DNA of 64,000 nt, taken from the NCBI GenBank assembly GCA_023014485.1, contig JAJOZX010005632.1, positions 1-64,000 of the forward strand, read 5' to 3'. The translations under genes and the position numbers were made by a program. Under the pieces are notes generated by a model that had not been told where the DNA came from, did no database searches, and was given only the letters and a program-made list of their open reading frames with translations. Of the stretch, positions 19,992 through 29,178 are shown in pieces. Origin of the DNA: Bathynomus jamesi. Lineage: Eukaryota; Arthropoda; Malacostraca; Isopoda; Cirolanidae. Every line of letters starts with the position of its first letter. The first letter of the stretch is position 1.

Positions 19992-20537
19992 TAGTAATAA
20001 ATCAGCGCGAGAAGTAAATTAAACGTGTCCATAACAAAGAAGGAATATAATTTTAATAATATTTCTACAAATAAATCTTATCCTTCCAGTAATCATTTTA
20101 AACATAGCTTCGCTGGCGTTTATCATCAGTCTCTTTTCTTTACGATCTGCTAAAACATTATTGCTTTTCTTTACGTAAACATACTGTAGATTATGATATA
20201 AAAGAGTAAAAAGAAATCATATTTATGCACTTTGTTTCTGTTCCATCCTGCCAGATGCGTGATGACTCGAAAGGTTACTTAAAATTGGAAGAATTCAGTG
20301 TTTGAAATTTTGTTAAATTATTTACTAACCATTTGAGTGGTGTAAGATGCATTATTCAGTGAAGGCTTTTATCTCCTTATTGGGAACCAAAATACGTCCA
20401 TGCTTTAACCTAAAAAAACCCACTCAATATGCATTCGAATCAAAATAGGATACATTAAAGACTGAATTTTTAATGGTGTGTATACACGAAATGCTTTCAT
20501 CATTGTGCCGCAAGTTATTCTCAGAAGAAGAGGAGAA
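19992..20537. other. Unassigned AT-rich DNA
   Basis: Nothing recognisable as a gene or repeat apart from scattered A/T runs. Confidence 0.5.
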
Positions 20538-20582
20538 GAAATAATAATAATAATAATAATAAGAGAGAGAGAGAGAGAGAGA
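20538..20582. repeat. (AAT)n(GA)n microsatellite
   Basis: AAT triplets followed by GA pairs. Confidence 0.9.
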
Positions 20583-20886
20583 CAGTATGACTTTCTAATG
20601 GGAACATTGTCTTTTTTCTTTATTCATTGCGATAAAACGCCAAAAGGTTATATACAGAATATTTCACAATAAAGAAATGGAACTCTTTTTTAGTGGGGAG
20701 GTGGGGTGTGTGTGGGGTGGGGGGAGTTATTTTATATTACCGAAATCAATTGCATTTTTAAGATGAAGAAAATCTCTTCAGTTTCGATGGTCTGCAATTC
20801 AGATGCAAAGTATAACATACATTATTTTGGCTTACACATTTTGACTTCTTATTTACAAAGTTTTAAAATTAAATTGATAGCACAGA

Positions 20887-20891
<5 letters not shown>

Positions 20892-20950
<59 letters not shown>
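20892..20950. repeat. (TA)n microsatellite
   Basis: A pure TA array of about 58 bp that abuts the P2 hammerhead-like motif at 20948. Bases 20583-20891 are AT-rich with nothing recognised. Confidence 0.95.
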
Positions 20951-20951
<1 letters not shown>

Positions 20952-21030
20952 CCTGACGAGGTGTACTTCTGAATACACAAAAGACCTTGGAATCAGTTTT
21001 CTTTTTCCTTGTGGGTTTACATCATATACA
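20948..21030 (+). ncRNA. Hammerhead-like motif, family P2 copy 1
   Basis: Arranged as ATTCC (20948-52), CTGACGA (53-59), G, hairpin GTGTA...TACAC (61-78), AAAA where GAAA is expected (79-82), GACC, TT, GGAAT (89-93). The closing stem ATTCC/GGAAT and stem II pair perfectly. One core base (G12) is changed. A one-base spacer before stem II departs from the standard core. A homologous copy at 46945 keeps GAAA. The following ~35 bases (CCTTGTGGGTTTACATCATA) are also shared. Confidence 0.45.
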
Positions 21031-21035
21031 GTATA

Positions 21036-21097
<62 letters not shown>

Positions 21098-21098
21098 G
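21031..21098. repeat. (TA)n(CA)n microsatellite
   Basis: TA array passing into CA. The stretch 21099-21705 that follows is AT-rich with no recognised gene or repeat. Confidence 0.9.
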
Positions 21099-21846
21099 GG
21101 TGTTGTACTTTGGTGTATTTACTGTAAATACTTTTCAAAAACAGGCATTCAGATTTCCAGAATAATTTTATTTAAGGTTAGCTATGCAAAAATGAAAAGA
21201 TAGTCTAATATAAGATTTCTTTCTTATATGCCAAAGTATGCAAAATCTCTGTTAAACATAACCGAAATTGCAAAAACACGTTGATTTTCAATATTTCTTT
21301 TTAAAATTTTAAATTAGATATAAATTACGTACATATAAAAAAATTGTCCCCAAAGATAATAACAACGCGAAAATAGCGATATATTAATTAATTTTTTTTT
21401 GTTTATGAAATCAGTAATTATGAGTTTATAATTATGATAAAATTTGAGATATTTTGGACATATTTTGCTTGTGTATTATTATTTTTTGGAGTAGATCATG
21501 GGAAGAGAAATTCTTCCGGTAATTCTGTATAATATTGTTCGCAATCCATTCGAAAATAAGGATTTCCCCCGTACAAAAAGACGGAATAAATGACGTTTTA
21601 TCTCCAAAGACGTTATTGGTTTATGGTCATGAAACTAATATTTAACGAGAAAATGGCCATGAAACTAACACTTAAATCGTATAGCGAGATTATAGATGCG
21701 CGTAAAGTGTGTGTGTGTATATATATATTTTGTGTGTTTGTGTGTGTGGGTATACAGTATATATATATATGCAAAGAAATCACAAACCAACACGTGATCT
21801 TTTTAATAAGCAAAGAACCACAGGGAAAAGGAAAAGGAAACATGAA

Positions 21847-21885
21847 GTCCGAGCGCTTTCGTGATATATTGACATCTTCAGGGAC
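21847..21885 (-). ncRNA. Hammerhead-like motif, family P1 (left arm)
   Basis: On the minus strand: GTCC, CTGAAGA, T, GTCA...TCAC, GAAA, GCGC, TC, GGAC. The closing stem GTCC/GGAC is perfect. Stem II has one mismatch. GCGC between GAAA and the UC cleavage-type dinucleotide is self-complementary. Confidence 0.45.
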
Positions 21886-22398
21886 AAGAGAGAAATAGAC
21901 AGAATTTACAAAATGAATGAGCTAAATACACAAGCGTAAGAATCCCGCAATAGGAAACTCAATCTAAAAACAATCTAAAACCTCCCCAATAAAGTCTTTA
22001 TTGGGGAGGTTTTAGATTGTTTTTAGATTGAATTGCCTATGGGGGGATTTTTCGCTTCCCCAGTAGGTGACGGAATATTTTGGAAATAACACGTGCTGAT
22101 GTTTGCGCCATGTCCTTTGTTTCCTTAGACTACTGCATTCTTGCCATTTAATTGTCGGTTTTAATTAAATAAATACTATTTCTAATAACTGTTATCATTT
22201 TATGTGTACATGTTAATTGTATAATTTCTTTTATATAGTTTTTATGTATTCGATAATTTAGTAGCCTTTAGATTAAGTTATCTATTGGGGAATTTTTAGA
22301 GTGCTTTTATTGTTTTTAGATTGAGTTGCCTATTTGGGAATTTTTACGCTTGTGTATTTAACTCATTCATTTTGTAAATTCTGTCTATTTCTCTCTTG

Positions 22399-22608
22399 GG
22401 ATCAATGAAGGAAAGCCATCCCCAGCCTTCTTTAGTTAGCTTTATAAGGCTAACTAACGAAAATATCACGACCTAACCTAACCAATCGTTAGGTCAACTG
22501 TACACCCTTGATGATTGGTTAGGTTAGGTCATTATATTTTCGTTAGTTAGCCTTATAAAGCTAACTAAAGAAAGCTGCGGGTGGCTTTCTTTTTTCTTTC
22601 ATTGGTCC
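22399..22608. mobile_element. Fold-back hAT-type MITE, copy 2
   Basis: 210-bp palindrome with exact CTCTCTTG duplications (22391-22398, 22609-22616). It interrupts the right arm of the P1 element and belongs to the same arm subfamily as copy 1 (GGATCAATGAAGGAAAGCC). An 8-bp length gain lies in the right arm. Confidence 0.9.
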
Positions 22609-22615
22609 CTCTCTT

Positions 22616-22660
22616 GTTCCTGAAGATGTGAATATATCACGAAAGCGCTCGGACTTCGTG
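22616..22660 (+). ncRNA. Hammerhead-like motif, family P1 (right arm)
   Basis: GTTC (22616-19), CTGAAGA (22620-26), T, GTGA-ATATA-TCAC (22628-40), GAAA (41-44), GCGC, T, C (50), GGAC (51-54). The closing stem has one G-U pair. All core positions of CTGANGA and GAAA are present. An alternative hairpin CACGAA/TTCGTG overlaps it, and there is one extra base before stem II. Confidence 0.5.
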
Positions 22661-22694
22661 TTTCTTTTTCCTTTTCCCTGTGGTTCTTTGCTTT

Positions 22695-22752
<58 letters not shown>
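22695..22752. repeat. (TA)n(TG)n microsatellite
   Basis: TA then TG array joining the P1 element to the LINE end at 22756. Confidence 0.95.
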
Positions 22753-22753
<1 letters not shown>

Positions 22754-22755
22754 TC

Positions 22756-23440
22756 GAAGCACAAAATCAGATAGCGATAAATCAAGCAAAAAGAGTCGCG
22801 GGACAGGTACTAAGAACGTTCAAAAGAAGGGACAAGACAGTAATGATTCCCCTGCTAAAAACACTGATTATACCAAAACTTGAATACTGCTCAGTTTTGA
22901 TGTCCCCATATAAAAAGGAAGAAACTCAGAGGCATTTCACAACAAAGATTGATGGCTGCAAAGAACTCAACTACTGGGAAAGACCACGTAAACTAAATCT
23001 GTACTCCCTGGAAAGAAGAAGAGAGAGGTACACCATAATCTACATATGGAAAATGATTGAAAAACTGGTACCAAACCTAAAACTAAACCCAATTACCATT
23101 CAAACAACACTGGAAAATAGGAAAGGCAGGATTAAAGGCCCGACAAGGGACCTCTTCAACACTGAATGAAAATAGTTTAGTTGTCAGGGAACCAAAACTT
23201 TTTAACCAGCTTCCAAAGGACCTCAGAAACGTTACAGGGGTCAAAGTTGAAGTCTTCAAGAGAAGACTAGATGCCTGGCTCAGGACGGTACCAGATGAGC
23301 CGGGTGTACCTGGCTATGTACGGTGGAGAGCGCAAGAAAGCAACTCGCTTCTCCACCATGCCAGGCCTAGAGGCGGGGCCACCAGCATGACCTTCGTGTG
23401 AAGAGAGACCAACACACGGAACATCAACGAGGTTAACGAG
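22756..23440 (+). pseudogene. CR1-like LINE, C-terminal end
   Basis: A frame from 22760 gives INQAKRVAGQVLRTFKRRDK and LLKTLIIPKLEYCSVLMSPY, then LYSLERRRERYTIIYIWKMI, ending near 23169. After a frameshift the last part reads LFNQLPKDLRNVTGVKVEVF and DAWLRTVPDEPGVPGY, the conserved C-terminus of many LINE polymerases. The upstream polymerase is missing; the element starts abruptly at the TG array. The minus-strand LINE at 1858-2560 belongs to the same or a sister family. Confidence 0.8.
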
Positions 23441-24437
23441 GTATATAAAATCATAACGAAATATTGAATTTAGTACCTTTCTTGCAACGTTTTTAACATG
23501 AATCATCCTATCGCCCCTCATTTATAAATAAGTACCTTATACTTCGTTCGTAGATTGCTGAATATATGACAGAAAGTACTCATAGAAAGCTGTTAACCCC
23601 ATTTTCTGTATGAAATCTTAAAAAAACCTCGAAGCTTACAACAGCCATTCTCGATTGAAGTTTTAACCAATCTCGAACGCTGTTACAGTTTTTCGTCTAC
23701 GACCGTGTTATGTAAATGTTTTGAAAGATGACCCGTGATTGGTCAATTGATTCTCCTATGTTGCGTTTACAAAAGAAATGTATGGTGTATATTAATGTAT
23801 AATATAATTATGGTTTTAGAAGCTGCCTTGGACCTACATACAATATATGGGTTATGGGGGAAGGTGATATAATGCATTTGGGGACAAGGAACATGGTTTT
23901 CTTTAGTTATTTAAGATAAGGTTCGACATAAACATTATAATGAAATTTTAATTTGCGAAAGACTTTGCAGATATTTAGTTATTTTTAGTTTAGTTTTTAG
24001 TTATTTTAATCTAATTTGGTGTCAAATACGCTCCAAACCGAGAAGGAGTTAAGATTACGAAATAACTTAGGTATTTCTGAACATATATAAAAAAATTCCC
24101 TTATCCTCGAAACTACTGAGTCAATGTAGTAATTTTAACTACTTAATAGGTCGGAGTTTAGCTGAAACAAAATTATATTAAATTAATTCAATGGTGTTTG
24201 AAGTGCTCAGAGGGTTGTTGTTGATGACTGTTTAAAACTTTTGTTTGCCCACTGAAACACGCAGAATATATGGGCGTATTTTGCAATTAGAGGGGTACTA
24301 TCATATATACGTATTTAAAATTTGTTTTTCATAAAAATTGTGTGCATTATTGTGTACATTTATGTATAAACATTGCAGCTGCAATTGCTTTTCTTCCAAA
24401 CTGATGGCAACATTTACATATAAAGTATCCAGAAATA
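23441..24437. other. Unassigned AT-rich DNA
   Basis: About 1 kb with no recognised gene or dispersed repeat. No ORF here carries a familiar motif. Confidence 0.5.
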
Positions 24438-24523
24438 CAGGATGTTTATAAAGTCATGTAAGTGAATATAGTGGTGTACATGCATAATTGCATACTCACT
24501 TGCGTGACTTTATGAACACCCTG
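24438..24523. mobile_element. 86-bp hairpin MITE (mariner-type ends)
   Basis: CAGGATGTTTATAAAGTCAT and its inverse face each other across almost the whole length, flanked by TA. Ends resemble CAGGGTGTTCATAAAGTCAC mariner termini. Bases 24524-24956 that follow are AT-rich, with a TTATAT simple-sequence patch near 24720-24790. Confidence 0.65.
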
Positions 24524-24956
24524 TACTTTCTTAATAATAAATATTTTGAAGAATAAGACCTCTTTAATAACCTTCTTTACACAGTATAGAACGTTAGTCT
24601 TTTTTCATGTGCTATCAGCAATGAACATTATTTTAATAAATATGAATTACGTGTAATATTAAATAATATAATTTTGATATAAAAATAGCAGTAACGTATT
24701 CATTATATTTCACTTTATATTTATATTATATTTATATTCATATTATATTCACCTTATATTTATATTTATTTTATATTATATTTTTTATATTTCGCCATAT
24801 CACGCAGCGTCATACCACTGCAAAGAAATGTGGACTCGCAGAAATAACCTTATGAAAGAAAGGTCCGTGAATACATGATCTTGAAACAAAATGAAAACAA
24901 AAAGAATTTATTCCATCCTATTTGAACTTCTTTGCAGCGTTGCAGGCTACGTCGTC

Positions 24957-25172
24957 GTAGCCAATGTCGTAACAACGCTTCCCGTTGATAAGCGAAGTTA
25001 AGCGACATTGGGTCTGGGTAGTAGTTGGATGGGAGACCGTCCTCCTCGTCCAGATTATGAAGCGACCCGTGGTTCGGATCCCGCGTAAAGCTGTAGGTTC
25101 CCTCCGTCATACGACCTTAGATGTTGCGAAAGGGGGTTAAAGAACCCCATTCATTATTATTATTATTATTAT
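24957..25172 (+). mobile_element. 5S-rRNA-derived SINE, copy 1
   Basis: The head follows 5S rRNA: GTAGCCAATGTCGTAAC, then AAGTTAAGCGACATTGGG (box A-like, 24995-25012) and GTAGTTGGATGGGAGACCG (box C-like, 25021-25039). A body (CGTAAAGCTGTAGGTTC...GGTTAAAGAACCCCA) shared with copy 2 follows, then an (ATT)n tail. A true 5S gene would end soon after box C with complementary ends, which are absent. Internal polymerase III promoter parts are retained. Confidence 0.75.
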
Positions 25173-25394
25173 ACAGCCTCGCAGGTCTTGTTTGAGTTGC
25201 ATGATCAACTTTTATTGTTGTATCAACATTTTCAACAGGTTTTTTTTCATTCATTCATTCATTGTTCGTAAGTTATTTGGTAAATTGCTACTGAATTCAA
25301 AGTATGCGGAACCCTTTTTTTATCCTTTTATTTATATTTGTTATTTCGGTTTCATTTAAATGCATGTTATTCTAGTAAACGGTAAACGAAGGTA

Positions 25395-25625
25395 CGTTTA
25401 CTGAAAGTTTATGAAATGCCTATAAACGTCCTGAAAACGCTTATGAAACGCTTATGAAACGCCTATAAACGTTTATAAACGTCCTGAAACGCTTATGAAA
25501 CGCCTATAAACGTTTATAAACGTTCTGAAAACGCTTATGAACGTTCTTAAAACGTCTATAAAGGTTTATGAAACGTCTATAAACTTTTTCGAACACTTAT
25601 AAAACGTTTATGAGAATTCTATAAG
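25395..25625. repeat. Degenerate ~12-bp minisatellite
   Basis: Repeated words AAACGCCTATAAACG, AAACGCTTATGAAACG and TTATAAACG over about 230 bp. Flanks contain AGTAAACGGTAAACG and AGTAAATAGTAAAC. Coding potential is not apparent. Confidence 0.8.
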
Positions 25626-25690
25626 CTTTTAGTAAATAGTAAACAACCACTGTTTAGACGGACTCGATCAGCTACACGTTTGTGACGTGT

Positions 25691-25786
25691 GAAAATAAAA
25701 CCCCACTCTAATAGACAGAGGATCCCAGTAGGCATCGAAACTGTCGTGGAAATAAACTCTGTCTATTAGAGTGGGTTTTTATTTTC
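25691..25786. repeat. Palindrome with 30-bp arms
   Basis: 25691-25720 (GAAAATAAAACCCCACTCTA...) is repeated inverted at 25757-25786 with one difference. The loop is 36 bp. May be a small MITE; no clear target duplication. Confidence 0.75.
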
Positions 25787-25869
25787 ATATTTTGACCTTC
25801 ACGTAGAAAAAAAGTGAAGTTTTTACATTCTTTGTGACGTGTAGTGAACTTTATTGAACTTTCAAAGTA

Positions 25870-26271
25870 CAGGGTGTCCCGTAAGTCTGGACCCATAGGG
25901 AAAAATAATAAAATTACAAAATAGTCCAAAAATTTATTACATAATCTGTTCAAAGTGTCCGCCGTTGTGTCGCACACATAGTTGAAGACGCAATCTCCAC
26001 TGCGACAGCACTTTCTGAAACACAGTCGCAGAAATTTCTTGACACGCCTCCACAATGCGTGCTTTAAGGTGGAAAATGTTCTGAAGTTTGACCTCGTACA
26101 CTTTGGCTTTCAAGTGGCCCCACAAATAAAACTCCAGCGGAGTAAGATCATAATAAAAAAATAATAAAAATAATAATAAAAATAATAAAAAAATATATTA
26201 TAAATAAATTTTTGGACTATTTTGTAATTTTATTATTTTTCCCTATGGGTCCAGACTTACGGGACACCCTG
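25870..26271 (-). mobile_element. Deleted mariner, family M1 copy A
   Basis: CAGGGTGTCCCGTAAGTCTG termini of about 65 bp, inverted and TA-flanked. On the minus strand only the last 62 transposase codons remain, from WGHLKAKVYEVKLQNIFHLK to LQLCVRHNGGHFEQIM and a stop near 25938. The catalytic domain is gone. The rest is AAT-rich filler. Copy C (45723) has the same deletion and near-identical sequence; copy B (32341) is inverted relative to these. Confidence 0.9.
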
Positions 26272-26307
26272 TATATACTATATACACACACACAGTATAT
26301 ATATATA

Positions 26308-26533
26308 TAGGGTGAACCAAATGTAGGTGGACAGTAAATGATAACGTTTATTTTGAGAATACATATTTAATTTTTTTGTATACTATAATACAAAATAAAA
26401 TTTAAATAAATTTAGTTATAATATTTAATATAATATAACACAAACACCATAGTTATAATGAACACCATAGTTATAATATAATATAACACAAACCGTATTC
26501 AACCTACTGTCCACCTACTTTTGGTTCACCGTG
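26308..26533. mobile_element. Mariner-type MITE (family M2) copy 1
   Basis: TAGGGTGAACCAAATGTAGG ends with inverse partner and TA flanks; 226 bp, non-coding. It contains a direct repeat of CACCATAGTTATAAT. The copy at 63554 is almost identical in the opposite orientation. Confidence 0.85.
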
Positions 26534-26889
26534 TATATATATAAATGTAACATGTTAAAATATATTTATTAAGTGTTATTTAAACTAGCGGAAATATACA
26601 GTATAACATTTCACAACCCTGACCTTAAACAAACGTAACACACCCTCCTTTAATTCGTGAAGCATCGAAGGTGAAGCTACGATTCAATAGAAAGAAGTGA
26701 TCCGACATTACCCAATTTGATAATTTCCTTCTCATCCCACGATGAGATAAAACATACGAAAAAATTATCTATTGACTGAGAATTCAAAATGTTTGTCTAT
26801 TAGGTTGTTTTAAATATTATGTTGTTTCTTCTCACGTACATATTGAAAAAAGTGTATTATGCTTTTGTTTGAGCGCTGATTAACGTTGG
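26534..26889. other. Unassigned DNA
   Basis: No recognised gene or repeat between M2 copy 1 and the 5S SINE. Confidence 0.5.
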
Positions 26890-27083
26890 AGTATAATAAC
26901 GTCTGGCGTTGTTTAACCTTCTTCGTAACCGCAAAGGTCGCGTGATGGGGTGAACCTACGACTTTACGTAAGGGTCAATACATCATCTAACCGTGGAGGA
27001 CGATCAACCATCCATTTTATGAACGAATCCAACGTCGCTTAACCTCGCTAATTAAACGGGAAGCGGCGGTTCGATGTGGCCAT
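26890..27083 (-). mobile_element. 5S-rRNA-derived SINE, copy 2
   Basis: On the minus strand: ATGGCCACATCGAAC, GCTTCCCGTTTAATTAGCGA, GGTTAAGCGACGTTGGA, then ATGGATGGTTGATCGTCC. The body CGTAAAGTCGTAGGTTCACC...GGTTAAACAACG matches copy 1, ending in a short TTATTA tail. More diverged from 5S at the box C region than copy 1. Confidence 0.7.
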
Positions 27084-27317
27084 GACGTATCCCATTTTTA
27101 GTATAAAAAGTTCTCTCATGAAGGAACGTCAACAAAGTATGGTTGAAGGTCATATTTTAGGGACATTAAGTGACCTCACTTAGTTTAAGTAAATAACGAA
27201 TAATGACACGTAATACTTAATAATGTCCTTTTAAAGAAGGATATTACAAATGTTATAGGTAGAATTCTTTAATTTACTTTTCAATGTATTGTGATATTCC
27301 CACTTACCTTCAATGTA

Positions 27318-27503
27318 AAATAACACACTGTCGCGACGAAGTATGAAGAAAGAAACCACTCTTCAAGAAGACGTAAATTTTTATTTCTTAACACCAATAC
27401 AGTTTCGACTCCTCGCGAGCCCTTCTCAATTGGTAAATGGTCAACTGGTATTAGTATTAAAAAATAAAAATTTACGTCTTCCTGAACAGTGGTTTCCTTC
27501 TTC

Positions 27504-27540
<37 letters not shown>
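27318..27540. mobile_element. Penelope-like inverted repeat, family P3 copy 1
   Basis: Arms GAAACCACTCTTCAAGAAGA and CGTAAATTTTTATTT are repeated inverted near 27452-27505. Starts TGTAAAATAACACACTGTCG, also found at 58877. The loop contains the P3 hammerhead-like motif on the minus strand. A TA array (27506-27540) ends it. No coding sequence. Confidence 0.5.
27393..27434 (-). ncRNA. Hammerhead-like motif, family P3 (degenerate)
   Basis: Minus strand: ACCAA, TTGAGAA (CTGANGA with two transitions), G, GGCTC-GCGAG-GAGTC, GAAA, CTG, TA, TTGGT. The closing stem ACCAA/TTGGT and stem II are intact. The core has C3 and G8 replaced by T and A, so activity is doubtful. Confidence 0.35.
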
Positions 27541-27541
<1 letters not shown>

Positions 27542-27614
27542 CTTAGAAGTCTGCACCATAGGCTTTATTTAAATTAAATTAGTTATATTAGCCTATGGTG
27601 CGCGAGAGTATATA

Positions 27615-28832
27615 CAGGGTGTACATAAAGTCAGGATCTGTTTTTGTGAAGCACTTGGAAATTATATGGAATTCAATCATAAAATGATAAAGTGGTAACA
27701 TTTATTAAATAAAGAGTAGGATTCGACGTGACGCCCATCAGTATCCCTGCACAGCTCAAATCGTTCCGCAGCATTTCTAAACACATTCTGGAGCATTTGC
27801 GGGGTTATGTTATCTGCAGCAGTTCGTATACGTGACGTAAGTTTTCAAAACTCGTAATCTTCGTCTGATAGACGTGCGATTTGATAAAGACCCATGCAAA
27901 GAAATCTAAAGGGGTTAAATCTGGTGATTTCGCTGGCCAAGGTCTGTTGCTTCCGCGTCCGATCCAGCGATTTGGAAAACGTCCATTTAGATAATCCTGA
28001 ACAATTTTGGCATAGTGACAAGGAGCACCATCATGTTGATAGACGACGGTACTAACAATCCTATCCCCAATCAGCTGAGATTCAAGGAATTGCTGCAACA
28101 TGTCCAGATAAATAAGCCCCGTAACTGTAGCTTCAGCAAAGAAAAAAGGACCATAAACCTTAGATTTTGTTAAACCCATCCAGACATTAACTTTAGGTGA
28201 GTCTCTTTCCCAATTTTGGACGAAATCATTCGGTCTTTCATCTGCCCAAATTCGACAGTTATGGCGATTTACTTTTTCACACGTATGGAAAGTGGCTTCA
28301 TCACTAAAGAGAATGTTGTCCATTAAATTATCACTCCAGATTTGTTCTACGAGATCAGCACACACAGCACTTCGTCGAGGGAAATCTTCCTCATGTAAAT
28401 CATGTAAAACCTGCAAATGATAGCTTTTCTTCTGCAAATTAACTTTCAGAATTTTGTGCACAGATGACGTTGGGAGGCCGAGTCTGTGTGATGCAGCACG
28501 AACGGACGTACGTGGCTCCTCAGTGATAATTCCGCGTACTGCATTCACGGTGGTAAGATCTGATATACACGGTCGTCCTGATCTTGCTTCATCATTTACA
28601 GATCCCGTTCGTTTAAATTTGTTCACCAATTTTCGTATTGTCTTGTCTATTGGCCCCGGCTTATGAAATCTCCTTCTAAACTTCTCTCTGATGTCATTGT
28701 ATTTCTTTCCCTCGATTCGCCAAATTACTATTGCCACACGCTCTTCTGTATTCATTCTAAGGGCTTCTGAAAAGAAAAATAGAAAAAAATAATTATTTCA
28801 CAAAAATAGATCCTGACTTTATGTACACCCTG
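27615..28832 (-). mobile_element. Mariner-like transposon, DD41D type
   Basis: 1218 bp, TA-flanked, with CAGGGTGTACATAAAGTCAG inverted ends. It carries one nearly full-length transposase on the minus strand. It is the best preserved DNA transposon in the window. Confidence 0.92.
27680..28755 (-). pseudogene. DD41D mariner transposase, single frameshift
   Basis: ATG at 28755 (MNTEERVAIVIWRIEGKKYN). Two HTH regions: 25-70 (KTIRKLVNKFKRTGSVND) and about 85-110 (SVRAASHRLGLPTSSVHKIL). The catalytic core shows LFSDEATFH (D1), VYQHDGAPCHYA (D2) and SPDLTPLDFFAW (D3). Forty-one residues lie between D2 and D3, as in the rosa (DD41D) group. The frame ends at residue 316, but one base shift near 27838 restores about 45 more residues (NITPQMLQNVFRNAAERFEL). 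The rest is free of stops, so it decayed recently or the shift is a sequencing error. Confidence 0.92.
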
Positions 28833-28859
28833 TATATATAGGTGTAACAAAAGTCTGTT

Positions 28860-29104
28860 ATCATTGGAAATTTACATTTTCTCTTTTTGTTTCAGGCTCA
28901 TAACTAATAAACAATATGGCGGATTACATCCTACAATAGAAAATAAAATTGGTTTTATTACATGTAGCCTCTTTTGAGGACATTTAATGTCGGTTCTTTA
29001 CCAGACAAGACCGCGAACTATTCAACATTTTAAAGACAAAAAACAACAAGAATTTACCATCAGTAACGCTGTCCTACGTAACGTTCAGCGCAATTTACGT
29101 GATC

Positions 29105-29107
<3 letters not shown>
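28860..29107 (+). pseudogene. Mariner transposase C-terminal scrap
   Basis: The frame from 28987 reads RPRTIQHFKDKKQQEFTISN and NVQRNLRDRT, resembling the C-terminal helices of rosa-type transposases (HFKDKIQQE...LRNVQRNLRDR). It is cut by the CT array at 29108. The upstream 120 bp (GGTGTAACAAAAGTCTGTTA) may be its terminal repeat. Confidence 0.45.

Positions 29108-29176
<69 letters not shown>
29108..29176. repeat. (CT)n(TA)n microsatellite
   Basis: CT then TA array joining the mariner scrap to LINE copy B. Confidence 0.95.

Positions 29177-29177
<1 letters not shown>

Positions 29178-29178
<1 letters not shown>

Larger units (their letters stand above)
21771..22694. mobile_element. Penelope-like (family P1) element with long inverted ends
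   Basis: Left end 21810-22010 and right end 22300-22690 are inverted copies for roughly 240 bp. They begin AAGCAAAGAACCACAGGGAA, run through TCCGAGCGCTTTCGTGATAT and on to TACACAAGCGTAAGAAT. An inner hairpin at 21950-22045 (CTCCCCAATAAAG|TCTTTATTGGGGAG) lies in the left half. Both arms hold the hammerhead-like motif. Fold-back copy 2 is inserted in the right arm. No polymerase or endonuclease coding is visible. Classification is by motif architecture. Confidence 0.55.

Noticed and set aside
24957..25060. Possible functional 5S rRNA gene
   Set aside because: Only the internal promoter region matches well; the ends do not pair and the sequence continues into a SINE body with an ATT tail.
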